Notes under the pieces: model-generated
Database searches by the model: none
Told to the model about the DNA's origin: nothing
What the model saw: the letters and a program-made list of their open reading frames with translations, nothing else
Made by a program: the position numbers and the translations under genes
In this document: piece by piece, positions 17,215 to 27,267 of the stretch
How positions within the stretch are numbered: position 1 is the stretch's first letter
Layout of the letters: the number at the start of each line of letters is the position of its first letter
Assembly: GCA_026646655.1 (NCBI GenBank)
Contig: JAPKHT010000010.1
Coordinates: 11,467 to 75,466, forward strand
Direction of reading: 5' to 3'
DNA from: JADLBR01 sp020847615
GTDB taxonomy: Bacteria; Verrucomicrobiota; Verrucomicrobiia; JADLBR01
DNA: 64,000 nucleotides

Positions 17215-18705
17215 ATGTCGCTGTTCAGTGGCTACGTGCCGGGAGAGTTTTTTGACGAGGTGTTTGCTGCGCCGGGGGTGGCGCGGCCGCATTATGGCGC
17301 CCTGTTGGAGAGCGTGGGGAAGCTCAGTCCGGCGGAGTACGGCGCGCGACAGCGCGCGGTGGACGCGGCATTCTTGAGGCAGGGCGTGACGTTCACGGTC
17401 TATGGCGACGAGCGGGGCACGGAACGGATATTCCCGTTTGATCTGATGCCCCGGATCATCCCGCAGCGGGAATGGGAGGTGGTGGAGGCGGGCCTGATCC
17501 AGCGGATCACGGCGCTGAACCTCTTTCTGAACGATGTCTATCACGGCCAGAAGATCATCACCGACGGGGTGGTGCCGGAGGATGTCGTGCTCTCGGCCTC
17601 GCACTACCGGCCGGAGTTTCGGGGCATCGGCGTACCGCACGGGATCTACATCCACATATGCGGGACGGATCTGGTGCGCAACGGCAAGGGGGAATACTAC
17701 GTCCTAGAGGACAACGGGCGATGCCCGTCGGGCGCCTCGTACATGCTGGAGAACCGCCTGGCGATGAAGCGCGCCTTTCCCGGGTTGCTGCAATCGCTGC
17801 CCGTGCGCTCCGTGGACGGATATGGGGCAATGCTGCGCGAGACCCTGGCGCACCTCGCCCCGCGGGGCACCATCGATCCGGTCATCGTCATCCTGACGCC
17901 GGGCGTCCACAACAGCGCTTATTTCGAGCACTGCTACCTCGCGAAGCAGATGGGGGTGCCGATCGTGGAGGGGCGCGACCTGATCGCGCGCAACGACCGC
18001 ATCTTCATGCGGACGACCAAGGGCCTGCAGCAGGTGGATGTCATCTACCGCCGGATCGACGACGATTTCCTGGATCCCCTCGTTTTTCGGAAGGGCTCGA
18101 TGCTGGGTGTGGCGGGCATCGTCGAGGCATACCGGAAGGGGCACGTCGCCCTGGCGAACTCGATCGGCACGGGCGTCGCGGATGACAAGGCGGTGTACGC
18201 GCTCGTGCCCAAGATGATCCGATACTACCTCGACCAGGATCCGATACTCGCCAATGTGCCCACGTACCTAGGGGCGATCCCGGCGGAGCGGGATTTCATC
18301 CTGGACAACCTCGAGAGGTTGGTGGTTAAGGCGGTCAACGAGTCGGGGGGATACGGGATGCTCATGGGGCCGAGCGCGACGAGGGAACAGCGGGAGGACT
18401 TTGCGGGGCGGATCAGGGCGAATCCGAGAAATTACGTGGCGCAACCGGTGCTGGCGCTCTCGCGCCATCCGGTCTTCGTGGACGATCACTTCGAGGGGCG
18501 GCACATCGACCTTCGCCCGTACGTTCTGTACGGTGACCGCGTGCGGGTCGTGCCGGGGGGCCTGACGCGCGTGGCGTTGCGGAAGGGGTCTCTCGTGGTG
18601 AATTCCTCGCAGGGGGGCGGCAGCAAGGATACCTGGGTGCTGTGGGAAGATCGGGGCGCCGAGGCGGTGTCCTGGGCCTCCGACGCGGGAGGCCGTGGTG
18701 CTTAG
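17215..18705 (+). CDS. Circularly permuted type 2 ATP-grasp protein
   Basis: This is a 496-residue protein from the ATG at 17215. It matches the COG2308 family: N-terminal SLFSGYVPGEFFDEVF, FTVYGDERGTERIFPFD (about 65-80), VLEDNGRCPSGASYMLENR (about 160), and C-terminal DHFEGRHIDLRPYVLYGD...TRVALRKGSLVVNSSQGGGSKDTW. Known members are predicted ATP-dependent peptide or amide ligases, and the circularly permuted ATP-grasp fold was described for this group. It overlaps the alpha-E gene by 11 bp, and a transglutaminase-like gene follows. This trio recurs across bacteria and probably builds or modifies a peptide-like molecule; the product is unknown. Confidence 0.92.
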   Translation: MSLFSGYVPGEFFDEVFAAPGVARPHYGALLESVGKLSPAEYGARQRAVDAAFLRQGVTFTVYGDERGTERIFPFDLMPRIIPQREWEVVEAGLIQRITALNLFLNDVYHGQKIITDGVVPEDVVLSASHYRPEFRGIGVPHGIYIHICGTDLVRNGKGEYYVLEDNGRCPSGASYMLENRLAMKRAFPGLLQSLPVRSVDGYGAMLRETLAHLAPRGTIDPVIVILTPGVHNSAYFEHCYLAKQMGVPIVEGRDLIARNDRIFMRTTKGLQQVDVIYRRIDDDFLDPLVFRKGSMLGVAGIVEAYRKGHVALANSIGTGVADDKAVYALVPKMIRYYLDQDPILANVPTYLGAIPAERDFILDNLERLVVKAVNESGGYGMLMGPSATREQREDFAGRIRANPRNYVAQPVLALSRHPVFVDDHFEGRHIDLRPYVLYGDRVRVVPGGLTRVALRKGSLVVNSSQGGGSKDTWVLWEDRGAEAVSWASDAGGRGA

Positions 18706-19738
18706 CCGGGTCGCGGACAGCATCTACTGGATGGCGCGCTATGTGGAGCGGGCCGAGAATGTGGCGCGGCTGCTGCTTTCCACGCAGGATCTCTTGCTGG
18801 ATGCGGGGGCGGAGGGTTCGGACGAGGCGCAATTCTGGCGCCCCATCCTGGCGGCCACGGGTGACGAGGAGGCGTACGCGGCGCTGTACGGGAAAATCCG
18901 GGGCAGGGACGTGGCGGAGTTCCTCGTGCTGCGCGCCGAGAACCCGAACTCGATGCTCAACAGCATCAGGGCCGCGCGCGAGAACGCCCGCACGGTCCGC
19001 GACCAGATCTCCGACGAGATCTGGGAGTGCCTTAACGGGCTGAAGCTTTTCGCGGAGTCGGCGGAGGCGGTCGCGATGCATGGCTCGCAGAGCGCGGCGT
19101 TCTACGAGCGGGTGCTGTACGGCTCCTACCAGTTCCTCGGCATCGCCGGTTCGACGACACCCCGGGGGGACATATGGCAATTCCTGCGACTGGGCACCTG
19201 CCTGGAGCGGGCCGACAAGGTATCCCGGCTGGTGGACACCTGCTCCGGGCTGTCCGTCGAGATGCCGCCGCATCCGGCGGCGAGGCCTTTGCGGTGGGCG
19301 GCGCTGCTGCGGTCGTGCTCGGCGTGGCACGCCTTCCAGGCGCACAGCAGCAGGCTCGATCCGGTGAAGATCGTGGGCTATTTGCTGCTGGACGTGACGT
19401 TTCCCCGTTCGGTCGCCTGCTGCATGCGCGAGGTCCATCTCGCGCTCCAGGCCCTCTGCGGCGAGGGCGCGCCGAACGAGATGCCGACGCCCGTGAGGCA
19501 TGCGGGGCGCCTTGCGGCCGACCTGACGTACACCACCGTCGCCGAGGTGCTCGGCAGGGGCCTCCACGACTACATCGATGAACTCCAGACCCACCTCAAC
19601 CAGATCGGGGATTCCATCTTTGAGGCCTTCGTCCTATACGCCGACCTGATCCCGGTGCAGGGGCAGGGTGGGGGCCGAGACATCGGGGCCTTCCATTCTC
19701 CGGTCGACGAAGATATACAGATGCAGCAGCAACAGTGA
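18695..19738 (+). CDS. Alpha-E domain-containing protein
   Basis: This is a 347-residue, mainly helical protein. It starts at GTGGTG, with GGGAGG just upstream and inside the end of the ATP-grasp gene. The alpha-E family (COG2307) start is typical: LSRVADSIYWMARYVERAENVARLL. Later blocks such as LRLGTCLERADKVSRLVD and CCMREVHLALQ carry the conserved glutamates. The family is always found with the permuted ATP-grasp protein and a transglutaminase, and its role is unknown. The protein ends in a glutamine run (QMQQQQ). Confidence 0.92.
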   Translation: MVLSRVADSIYWMARYVERAENVARLLLSTQDLLLDAGAEGSDEAQFWRPILAATGDEEAYAALYGKIRGRDVAEFLVLRAENPNSMLNSIRAARENARTVRDQISDEIWECLNGLKLFAESAEAVAMHGSQSAAFYERVLYGSYQFLGIAGSTTPRGDIWQFLRLGTCLERADKVSRLVDTCSGLSVEMPPHPAARPLRWAALLRSCSAWHAFQAHSSRLDPVKIVGYLLLDVTFPRSVACCMREVHLALQALCGEGAPNEMPTPVRHAGRLAADLTYTTVAEVLGRGLHDYIDELQTHLNQIGDSIFEAFVLYADLIPVQGQGGGRDIGAFHSPVDEDIQMQQQQ

Positions 19739-19768
19739 GCACGATCCTGTAGCCTCCGTTCGTCCGCC

Positions 19769-20620
19769 ATGCGATTCTCGATCTTCCATAGGACCCGCTA
19801 CCTGTATCGGGCCCCGGTGCGCGATAATCACAACGAGGTGCGGCTGCGCCCGGTCACGGACGACAGGTCCCGGCTGGAGTTTTTCCTCCTGAAGGTGGGC
19901 CCGCCGGTGCGGCTGCGGCATTTCCGCGACACGTGGCTCAACTACGTCCACTACTTCGACGTCGCGGATCCCCACGCCGAATTGGTCATCGAGGCCCAGT
20001 CGAGGATCAACACGACCAACCCTTTCGATTCCGGGGTGCCCATCGGGGCGGGATTTGCCGCGCTGCGATCCCTGACCGATGAGATGCTTCCGTCTTTCCT
20101 TGGCGCCAGCCGCTATGTCGAGGTCTCGCCCGAGGTCTGGCGGCTCGGCATCGATATCCGCGATGGCCGGGACGACGTGTTCGGATGCGCCGAGGCGGTG
20201 ATGCACCACGTCTACCGAGAGTGGGCCTATGCCCCCAACACAACCACGGCGCACACGCACATGAGCGAAGTGATGAGGACCCGGCGTGGCGTTTGCCAGG
20301 ACTTCGCCCATGTGATGATCGGCATCTGCCGCTCCCTGGGCATCCCGGCGCGATATGTCAGCGGCTACCTGTACAATGGCCCCGACTCCCACCTGCGCGG
20401 GTCGCAGGCCTCGCACGCGTGGTGCGAGATCTTCGTGCCCGGGCGTGGATGGTATGGGCTCGACCCGACCAACGACACTCTCGCGGACGACCGCCACATC
20501 AAGATTGCCACGGGGCGGGATTACGCCGACGCCGCGCCGATCTCGGGCTATTTCGACGGTCCCCCGGGCGCCACGTCCGCCCTGCATGTGGAACTGGAGG
20601 TCCAGCGCATCGGCGCGTGA
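19769..20620 (+). CDS. Transglutaminase-like cysteine peptidase-fold protein
   Basis: This is a 283-residue protein. The N-terminal beta domain (MRFSIFHRTRYLYRAPV) and the transglutaminase core are both present. The catalytic triad is C176 in GVCQDFAH, H216 in SHAWCE and D232 in GLDPTND. The family (COG1305) can hydrolyse or form isopeptide or amide bonds. As the third member of the ATP-grasp/alpha-E module, it may cleave or trim the ligase product. It has no signal peptide, so it works in the cytoplasm. The gene ends 56 bp from a convergent oxidoreductase gene. Confidence 0.93.
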   Translation: MRFSIFHRTRYLYRAPVRDNHNEVRLRPVTDDRSRLEFFLLKVGPPVRLRHFRDTWLNYVHYFDVADPHAELVIEAQSRINTTNPFDSGVPIGAGFAALRSLTDEMLPSFLGASRYVEVSPEVWRLGIDIRDGRDDVFGCAEAVMHHVYREWAYAPNTTTAHTHMSEVMRTRRGVCQDFAHVMIGICRSLGIPARYVSGYLYNGPDSHLRGSQASHAWCEIFVPGRGWYGLDPTNDTLADDRHIKIATGRDYADAAPISGYFDGPPGATSALHVELEVQRIGA

Positions 20621-20676
20621 TGGCTCGCGGTTCTGCGGCCACGGCCCTCTGGGGCCGCGCGATCAGCCGTGGGTGA

Positions 20677-22002
20677 TCACGTGTGCCAGGGCGCCCGGTA
20701 GCTGCGGCCGAGCAACCGGTTGGCGCACTCGTCGTTCGTGAATTGTTCGGCGGCCGGGTCCCAGAGCAGTTTCCGGCGGAGGCGCATCGCGATGTTTCCC
20801 AGGTGGCAGAGGGTGGCGGAGCGGTGCCCGACCTCGACGGGAGCGGCGGGCTCCGCGCGCGTCTTGACGCAGTCGAGAAAATTGCGGAAATGGTTGGCGG
20901 ACGAACCGAGGTGGCAGTCGCCCGGGCCGATGACGGACGTTTTCAGCGAGGCGGGTTCCGTGCGGAATCCCCGGTATCCCGTCTCGACCCAGCCTTCGGT
21001 GCCCTCGAACCTGCAGGCGACGTTGTCCTCGCGGGTGACGCACTCGAGTTCGACGCCATTGGCGTAGCGGGCCCGGAAGCGGACGACCTTGGCGACGTCG
21101 AACAGGCCGCTGGCCGGCCACTCGCTGCCGGCGTCTTCGATCTCGACGGGCCCGGTGCGATCGGTGCCATTGCCCCACTGCGCCATGTCGAGTGAGTGCG
21201 CGCCGTAGTTGGTGACCTGGCCCCCGGAGTAATCGAGCATGAAGCGGAAGTTGTAGAGGCAACGATCGGCGTGATAGGGCACCCAGGGCGCGGGCCCCAG
21301 CCACATGTCGTAATCGAAGCCATCGGGCACCGGCATGGGCTCCCAGGCGGTTTCGGGGCCCTGCTTGTTCCAGGGGCCGACGACGGCCACGATGCGCTTG
21401 AGTTGCCCGATGCGTCCGCTGCGGACCAGCTCGCAGGCGAAACGCGTCTGCCAGCGCGACCGCTCGTGGCTTCCGGTCTGCAGGACCACGCCGTGCCGCC
21501 GAACGGCCGCGACCATCGCCTTGCCATCGGCGATGGTGAGGCCGAGAGGCTTCTCGCAGTAGATGTCCTTGCCCGCCCGCGCGGCCATGACCGTCATGAT
21601 GGCGTGCCAGTGATCGGGCACGACGATCGCCACGGCATCCACATCGGGCCGGGCCAGGATGTCGCGAAAGTCGGTGTAGGCGTCGCACCCCCGGAACGTG
21701 CCGCTCCGGCGCCGCGCCGCGTAGTGCTCCTCCACCAGCTGGCGGGCCGGTTCGCGGCCGAGGAATTGCTGCTCGGTCTTGTACCCGTGGCTGCCCCGGT
21801 TGACATCGCACACGGCAACGACCTGGACGTCGTCCTCCGCGAGGAATGCATTGAGATCCTGGGTGCCCTGATTGCCCGTCCCGATGACCGCGACGTTGAT
21901 CCGGTTGCTGGGCGCGCGCTGGCCAAGGACGGAGGTCGGGATGATCTGGGGTGCCGCACACGCCGCCCCGAGCCGCGCCAAGAATTGTCGACGTGCGATC
22001 AC
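20677..22002 (-). CDS. Tat-exported Gfo/Idh/MocA family oxidoreductase
   Basis: This is a 441-residue protein starting MIARRQFLARLG, a twin-arginine-type signal (RRQFL) followed by a hydrophobic stretch to about residue 28. INVAVIGTGNQGTQDLNAF is the Rossmann dinucleotide site, and DIYCEKPLGLTIADGKAM carries the conserved EKP motif near residue 172. The C-terminal half has the family's beta-sheet domain. Such Tat-exported members are numerous in PVC bacteria and act on sugars or sugar-like compounds with a tightly bound nicotinamide cofactor, e.g. in glycan breakdown. The gene is monocistronic here. Confidence 0.9.
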   Translation of the reverse strand: MIARRQFLARLGAACAAPQIIPTSVLGQRAPSNRINVAVIGTGNQGTQDLNAFLAEDDVQVVAVCDVNRGSHGYKTEQQFLGREPARQLVEEHYAARRRSGTFRGCDAYTDFRDILARPDVDAVAIVVPDHWHAIMTVMAARAGKDIYCEKPLGLTIADGKAMVAAVRRHGVVLQTGSHERSRWQTRFACELVRSGRIGQLKRIVAVVGPWNKQGPETAWEPMPVPDGFDYDMWLGPAPWVPYHADRCLYNFRFMLDYSGGQVTNYGAHSLDMAQWGNGTDRTGPVEIEDAGSEWPASGLFDVAKVVRFRARYANGVELECVTREDNVACRFEGTEGWVETGYRGFRTEPASLKTSVIGPGDCHLGSSANHFRNFLDCVKTRAEPAAPVEVGHRSATLCHLGNIAMRLRRKLLWDPAAEQFTNDECANRLLGRSYRAPWHT

Positions 22003-22259
22003 TGGGCAAGGGTAGACGGGGGTTGATCAGCGGTCAATCGGCTTGGGGCCGGGGGGCGGGGCCATTCTGGGGCGGTTGGCGCGTGGGAATTCGCTGGCAG
22101 GCGAAACGTCATCCGGCAGCGGGTCGTCGGTCCTGATGACGCGTGTCGCGAGGAAATGCTGGCTCGACGTCACCGCGGGCTATTGGTATCTTAACAAAAG
22201 GGCTGGCCGGTCCGGGGTCCGACCCGGGCGTGTTGGTTCATCTGCGTTAAGATCGAGCG

Positions 22260-24122
22260 ATGCGACAGAGTCTTAGAAGATCGTTTCAGGTTTCGTTGGG
22301 CAAGAGGGATCGTCTCCCCGCGATGGTTGGGTGCATCGTCGGCATGGCTGCTGTGGCCTCGGCCCAGACCAACGGGACATGGACCAACACGGTTAGCGGG
22401 GGCCTGTGGGGCGGGACCATTAACTGGAGCGGGGGCGCGATTGCCGATGGGTCGGGCGCCACGGCCTATTTCACGAATGATGTCACCGCGGACCATGTCG
22501 TGCGCCTCGACTCGGCGCGGACCGTCGGCAACCTGATTTTCGGCGACGGGGCCACGAACTCACCGGCCGGAAGGACACTCGACAACAATGGCGATGCGGC
22601 CAACGTCCTCACGTTGGCGGGTCCCGCGCCCACGATTACCGTCAATGCCCTTGGCACCGACGGGATCAATAAGGCCGCCACGATCAGCGCCGAGATTGCC
22701 GGCAGCAGCGGTTTCACAAAGGCTGGCGTGGGCGTTCTGAGTCTAACCGCCTCCAACTCATACTCGGGCTCGACCACCGTGAGCGGCGGCAACGGGGGAA
22801 TTCTGGCCATTTCCCATGCCCATGCGCTGGGCGCAACAAACGCCGGTACCGCAGTGGCCAGCGGGAACCAGTTGCGCCTGTTGGGGGGGATCACCGTCGC
22901 CGGTGAAGGGCTCACCATCAGCGGATCGGGCGCGCTGCCTGGCAGCACCGAGCGGCGTGGTGCGTTGCGCAGCCACAGCGGGAGCAATGTCTGGGCTGGC
23001 CCCATTGTCATTGCTGGCACATCAGAGACTTGGATCAGTGACTCCGGTGGCGGCTTGGCGCTCACTGGCGGTGTCACGGGCACCAACGCGGTCCTGCGTT
23101 TGGATCAGGGGTCGCCTCTGGTGACCGGGAAACCGATCAATCTGGGGACAAATGGACAGTTGCTCGTCAATGCCAGCGCGGGTCGCTTGGCGGTCGCCGA
23201 CAATTCGTTTAGCACCCTAAGGATAGATTGGAATGGGAACCTGCGGACGGAAGTGCCGGGTGCGCTGCCGACCAACGCGACCCTGGTCCTGGGGACGCTC
23301 TCGAACCCTTTCAGCGCATCGTCGCACAGCGGGACGCTGAACCTGTTTGGAAACAGCCAGACGATCGCGCGGCTCATGGATGGGGGTACCACATATGTCA
23401 ATGAAGTGGTCCACAACTCGTCAGCCGCGGCGGCCACGCTCACGATCAACCAGTCGGCCAACTCCACCTATCTGGGGAGGATCACCGGGAATCTGGGCCT
23501 GACCAAGGGCGGATCGGGGACGCTGGCCCTCGGCGGCAGCAACACGTATTCGGGCGCAACGCTCGTCTCGAACGGCACGCTGCTCGTGAATGGCCGACAC
23601 ATCGGCGGCGGCCAGTACGCGGTCGCCTCGGGTGCCACGTTGGGTGGCACGGGGTTGATCAGCGCGGCGCTGGCGAGCGCGAGCGGTGGTGTCGTCGCCC
23701 CGGGCAACTCGATTGGCACGATGACTGTTTTTGGCGATGCGGATCTGGACGGGATCCTCAAGATCGAATTGGATTCGAGCGGTTTTGGGTCGAGCGACCT
23801 GCTCGTCGTGACGGGTTCCCTGGACATCAGTTCAGCGACGTTGGATCTGGATCTTCTTGCGGGTCCGCTGGACGATGATGCCTACATCTTGGCACAGTAC
23901 GGTGTCCTCGCGGGCACCTTTGCCTCCATCTCGGATGCTCCCGGCGGTTACCAGATCGATTATGCCTATAACGGCAACCAGATCGCGCTCGTCATCCCCG
24001 AGCCGCCGGGATTCTCGCTCATTTTGATGTGCGCGCTGGCGATGGCGCCTCTATGGGGACGGAAGAGGTGGGACGGCCGGGGGATCCCGTGCAAGAAGGG
24101 CATGCCAGGTCAAGCCCGGTGA
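22260..24122 (+). CDS. Autotransporter-associated repeat protein with PEP-CTERM sorting tail
   Basis: This is a 620-residue secreted protein. It has a long basic signal peptide (cleavage likely after ...AVASAQ; a shorter start at 22323 is possible). The body is Gly/Ser/Thr/Asn-rich beta-helix sequence with repeats of the passenger-associated type: FTKAGVGVLSLTASNSYSGS (about 160) and LTKGGSGTLALGGSNTYSGA (about 415), each followed by LVSNGTLLVNG-like turns. Near the C-terminus VIPEPPGFSLILMCALAM...GRKRW is a PEP-CTERM signal (PEP, one membrane segment, basic cluster) that targets the protein to the exosortase/archaeosortase-like EpsH pathway. About 17 more residues follow the basic cluster, which is longer than usual. 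No exosortase gene is in this window. Confidence 0.87.
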   Translation: MRQSLRRSFQVSLGKRDRLPAMVGCIVGMAAVASAQTNGTWTNTVSGGLWGGTINWSGGAIADGSGATAYFTNDVTADHVVRLDSARTVGNLIFGDGATNSPAGRTLDNNGDAANVLTLAGPAPTITVNALGTDGINKAATISAEIAGSSGFTKAGVGVLSLTASNSYSGSTTVSGGNGGILAISHAHALGATNAGTAVASGNQLRLLGGITVAGEGLTISGSGALPGSTERRGALRSHSGSNVWAGPIVIAGTSETWISDSGGGLALTGGVTGTNAVLRLDQGSPLVTGKPINLGTNGQLLVNASAGRLAVADNSFSTLRIDWNGNLRTEVPGALPTNATLVLGTLSNPFSASSHSGTLNLFGNSQTIARLMDGGTTYVNEVVHNSSAAAATLTINQSANSTYLGRITGNLGLTKGGSGTLALGGSNTYSGATLVSNGTLLVNGRHIGGGQYAVASGATLGGTGLISAALASASGGVVAPGNSIGTMTVFGDADLDGILKIELDSSGFGSSDLLVVTGSLDISSATLDLDLLAGPLDDDAYILAQYGVLAGTFASISDAPGGYQIDYAYNGNQIALVIPEPPGFSLILMCALAMAPLWGRKRWDGRGIPCKKGMPGQAR

Positions 24123-24255
24123 TGTCCCGGGACGATAGGCCCGGAAGAGTCTGTCGGCGCCGCGCGCGGTCTGTCCCGCAAGTGGCAGTGTGCCGGGGCC
24201 TTGGGGCTTCGGAAGGGGGACTTCCGGGACACCGCCACGCACGCGTGGGGCCCGC

Positions 24256-27200
24256 TCAGAGCGATGGTTTCTTTGCGAGGATGAGGCGCGCATAATTCGC
24301 GCAGAAGCCGCGCGGGTCTTGCGCGTACGACTCGAGGATCGTCCTGGCCTTGCCGTCGCTGTCCCCCAGTCGGTACAGGGCGGCGGCGAGGTTGATCTCG
24401 CGCGCGACTTCCATCTTCTCCTGCTGGCTGTAATTGCTTCGGCTGTTGTAGCCGGGAACCGGCGGGATCGGGTCGGCGAGGCGGATCGCGTGGCCGACGA
24501 TACCCGGCTGCGCCAGAAGGAGGGCGAGCATCTCGGCGAATGCGGGATCGCCAAGGGCCACGCTCGCGAACCCGAGCGCGCGGCAACGGCCCGACGAGAT
24601 CGATTTCTTTCCGTCGCAGAGCTCGCGTCCCTTGGCGAGGACTGCGGGCACCGCCTTTTTGGATCCGGCGCGCCCGAGCGCCAGAACATACGACTCCATG
24701 CGATTCACACGGGATCCGGTGTCCTCGGGCCACTCTTCGTCCCAGCCGTGGTCGCTGACCCAGGCGGCGAGTTCGTCCACCCCGGCCGGGTCTCCCAGCA
24801 TGGCGAGCACATGGGCGTAGATCAGGCTCACCTCGGGATCGCGACCGCTGGTGTGGGTCGAGAGCTCCTCGTACTTCGCGAGGAGCAGGGGCTTTGCGCG
24901 CTGGGGGTCGGCGAAGAGGTATGGGAGGCCGCCATACCCCATCATGACGTCGTGGGACGCGAGCTTGAGCACCGCGTCCGGAAGCGGGTGGGAGTCCTGC
25001 TCGCCGAGGACCGATTCGGGGAGAATGCCCTTTTCAACCAGCTGGCGCTGCAGTTCGCGGACGGGGATGGCCCGCAACTCGCAACCGCTGGCCAGCGCGA
25101 GGCGGACGGCGCAAGCGGCGGCATATCCCTGGTTCTGGAGATCTGCCTGCATGCGCATGATGGCCATCGCGTCCCGTGTCGCGCTCATGCCCAGTCCCAC
25201 CACCAGCAGGCCATCGGTCGTTTTAGGCAGCAGCGCGCGATAGGGGCCGTTGGCCTCGAGCGTCACGTGGTTGGCGGTCCGGATGTTCTTCGTGTAAAAG
25301 AAATCGTGGCTCGGTGACCCGTGCAGGTCGAAGCGGCTGCGGTGCTGGATAATCGTATCCGGGAAAGTTCGGGCCGTGAGGTAGTCCAGCGCGGAGACCT
25401 GGAACACGCCGACGATCCGGCGGCGTTCCCGCGAGTTGACCAGCTGTGAAACATCCCAACCGCCGTCGGTCATGAGTCGCGCGCGCAGGCCGAAGAAACA
25501 GAGGTCGGACGCGTCGGTGTCGTCCACCAGGGCATAATCGTTGTTATGGCCGCCCGCGCCCAGTCGGATAACGGCCATGCCCACTCCCTGGCCGACCAGT
25601 TCTTCGGGATGGTAGAATTCGGTGGGCTCACCCGCGGCGGCGGCCACGTCGGCGTTGCCCGATGCGTCGATGACAGCCCTGGACCGTATCACGCCGCGCG
25701 TCCCGTCCGGTGTCGCCACGACAACGCCGCGGAGGCTCGTGCCCTCGAGCCAGGCGCCGACGACCATCGAGCCAAACCAGATCCGCCCTTTGCCATCGCG
25801 TATCGCGCGGCGATACCATTCTGCCTTGGACTGAGACTTGACCTTGCCGGTCGCCGCGACGCCCGCGTCGATCTCGCGGGTGAAGCCGCGCTGGTTGCCA
25901 TAATAGTACCCGCAGATCATGCCGGCGGTCTGCACGCCGCCCAGCTCGTGGAGTTGCTCGACCACGACCGTGTTCAGGCCACTCCGGGCCGCGCAGACCG
26001 CGGCCGGGGCGCCCGTCGTGCCGCCCCCGGCCACGACCAGGTCGAAGTCGCCCAGCACGGGAAGCTCGCTGGCCTCGCACTTGACCGTCCCCGTCGCCGC
26101 GACGAAGGGCTGGGTCAGCGTGCCGCGGACCTCGCGCACGTCGGCAGTGGCGCCGGTCTTTCCGCGGGCCGGCAGCCGGACATCGCCCGCGATCGCCCGC
26201 GATTTGGCGTCGCTCGCGGCCAGTCGTCCCAGGCGTGCCCCCACGCGGATGGAGAAACCGGGTTTCGCGAGCTCGTTCGCCAGAGGTCGCGGGACATCGG
26301 CGAGCGGGCCGAGGACGTAGACGCCCTGGATCCCCGTCGGGCGCAGTGCCTCTAGGTTCAGTTCATCCGCGGCCATCCTCTCCGTCGCGCAGGGTGCTGC
26401 GGCGATGACGTGATCGGGGGGGACGAAGAACACGCGATCGGCCGCATCCAGTTGCGTCGCCGTGAATGTCCGGTCGCGGGCGGCCTGTTCGACCTCGGCT
26501 GAGGACTGCGGCCCGCCGTCTGCAAAAGGCAGCGCGAACACGCATTCATAAAGACCGGGCGCGATCGTCGTCTTGGAGGAGAGTTGCACGACATCCTTCT
26601 CGGGTTGCCACCGGTCGTGGCGGGTGACTGTTCCGCCGCAGTCCGGCGCCGCGCCCGCGATCACCACGCGGGAGACCTCGTAGTTGCCCCCGGGGAACGG
26701 CGTGAATTCCGCCCCGGCCAGCCGCGCGATCATTCCGCGCGGGCTGGCGTCGATGATGATCTTTGCCCGGATGGCCTGTCGGCCGCTGCGGTCGCAGAGC
26801 ACGACGCCCGCGGGCAGCCCGGAGGCATCCGAAAGCACGTCCGTCGCGTAGGCGCCGGTCAGGAAGCGGACGCCGGCCTTCAGCAGTGTCGTGTCCAGCG
26901 CCCTCTTCGCGCGGAGCGGAGTCGTGTAGATCCGGCCGGGTGCCGATGACACCTCCTGACCGGCGGGGAGAAAAAGGCGCCCCATGAGATCGGAACCAGC
27001 GATCTCGTCCTGCTCGGCCCAGACCCGCAATGTCCCGGCGATGTCTTCACCCAGGCACAGCCCCGCCGTTGACAGAAAGACCTTTGCGCCAGCCTGCGCC
27101 GCGCTCTCCGCGGCCGCCACGGCGGCGCAAGTGCCCCCGATCACCACCACGTCGACGTCCTGTATGAGTGGCACGGTTGTCTCGGGCTCGACGATCCCGC

Positions 27201-27267
27201 CGCCCATGGCGGGTACCACGGCCAGGCCGCCAACGAGTGATACGATGCGAATGGAATCTGCTGTCAC
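24256..27267 (-). CDS. Double FAD-dependent oxidoreductase with HEAT repeats
   Basis: This is 1003 residues from a GTG at 27267, chosen over the longer open frame because GGGAGGAG lies 7 bp upstream and the new N-terminus is a signal peptide. Two FAD-oxidoreductase modules are fused. The first has VDVVVIGGTCAAVAAAE (about 37-53) and the second FDLVVAGGGTTGAPAAV (about 406-422) as dinucleotide-binding loops. WDVSQLVNSRERRRIVG, TFPDTIIQHRSRFD and LLVVGLGMSATRDAM are shared with the paralogue at 29298. From about residue 790 there are HEAT-like repeats (YAHVLAMLGDPAGVDEL, YVLALGRAGSKKAVPAV). FAD_oxidored proteins of this type are common in PVC genomes, are exported, and have no established substrate. 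Confidence 0.88.
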   Translation of the reverse strand: MTADSIRIVSLVGGLAVVPAMGGGIVEPETTVPLIQDVDVVVIGGTCAAVAAAESAAQAGAKVFLSTAGLCLGEDIAGTLRVWAEQDEIAGSDLMGRLFLPAGQEVSSAPGRIYTTPLRAKRALDTTLLKAGVRFLTGAYATDVLSDASGLPAGVVLCDRSGRQAIRAKIIIDASPRGMIARLAGAEFTPFPGGNYEVSRVVIAGAAPDCGGTVTRHDRWQPEKDVVQLSSKTTIAPGLYECVFALPFADGGPQSSAEVEQAARDRTFTATQLDAADRVFFVPPDHVIAAAPCATERMAADELNLEALRPTGIQGVYVLGPLADVPRPLANELAKPGFSIRVGARLGRLAASDAKSRAIAGDVRLPARGKTGATADVREVRGTLTQPFVAATGTVKCEASELPVLGDFDLVVAGGGTTGAPAAVCAARSGLNTVVVEQLHELGGVQTAGMICGYYYGNQRGFTREIDAGVAATGKVKSQSKAEWYRRAIRDGKGRIWFGSMVVGAWLEGTSLRGVVVATPDGTRGVIRSRAVIDASGNADVAAAAGEPTEFYHPEELVGQGVGMAVIRLGAGGHNNDYALVDDTDASDLCFFGLRARLMTDGGWDVSQLVNSRERRRIVGVFQVSALDYLTARTFPDTIIQHRSRFDLHGSPSHDFFYTKNIRTANHVTLEANGPYRALLPKTTDGLLVVGLGMSATRDAMAIMRMQADLQNQGYAAACAVRLALASGCELRAIPVRELQRQLVEKGILPESVLGEQDSHPLPDAVLKLASHDVMMGYGGLPYLFADPQRAKPLLLAKYEELSTHTSGRDPEVSLIYAHVLAMLGDPAGVDELAAWVSDHGWDEEWPEDTGSRVNRMESYVLALGRAGSKKAVPAVLAKGRELCDGKKSISSGRCRALGFASVALGDPAFAEMLALLLAQPGIVGHAIRLADPIPPVPGYNSRSNYSQQEKMEVAREINLAAALYRLGDSDGKARTILESYAQDPRGFCANYARLILAKKPSL

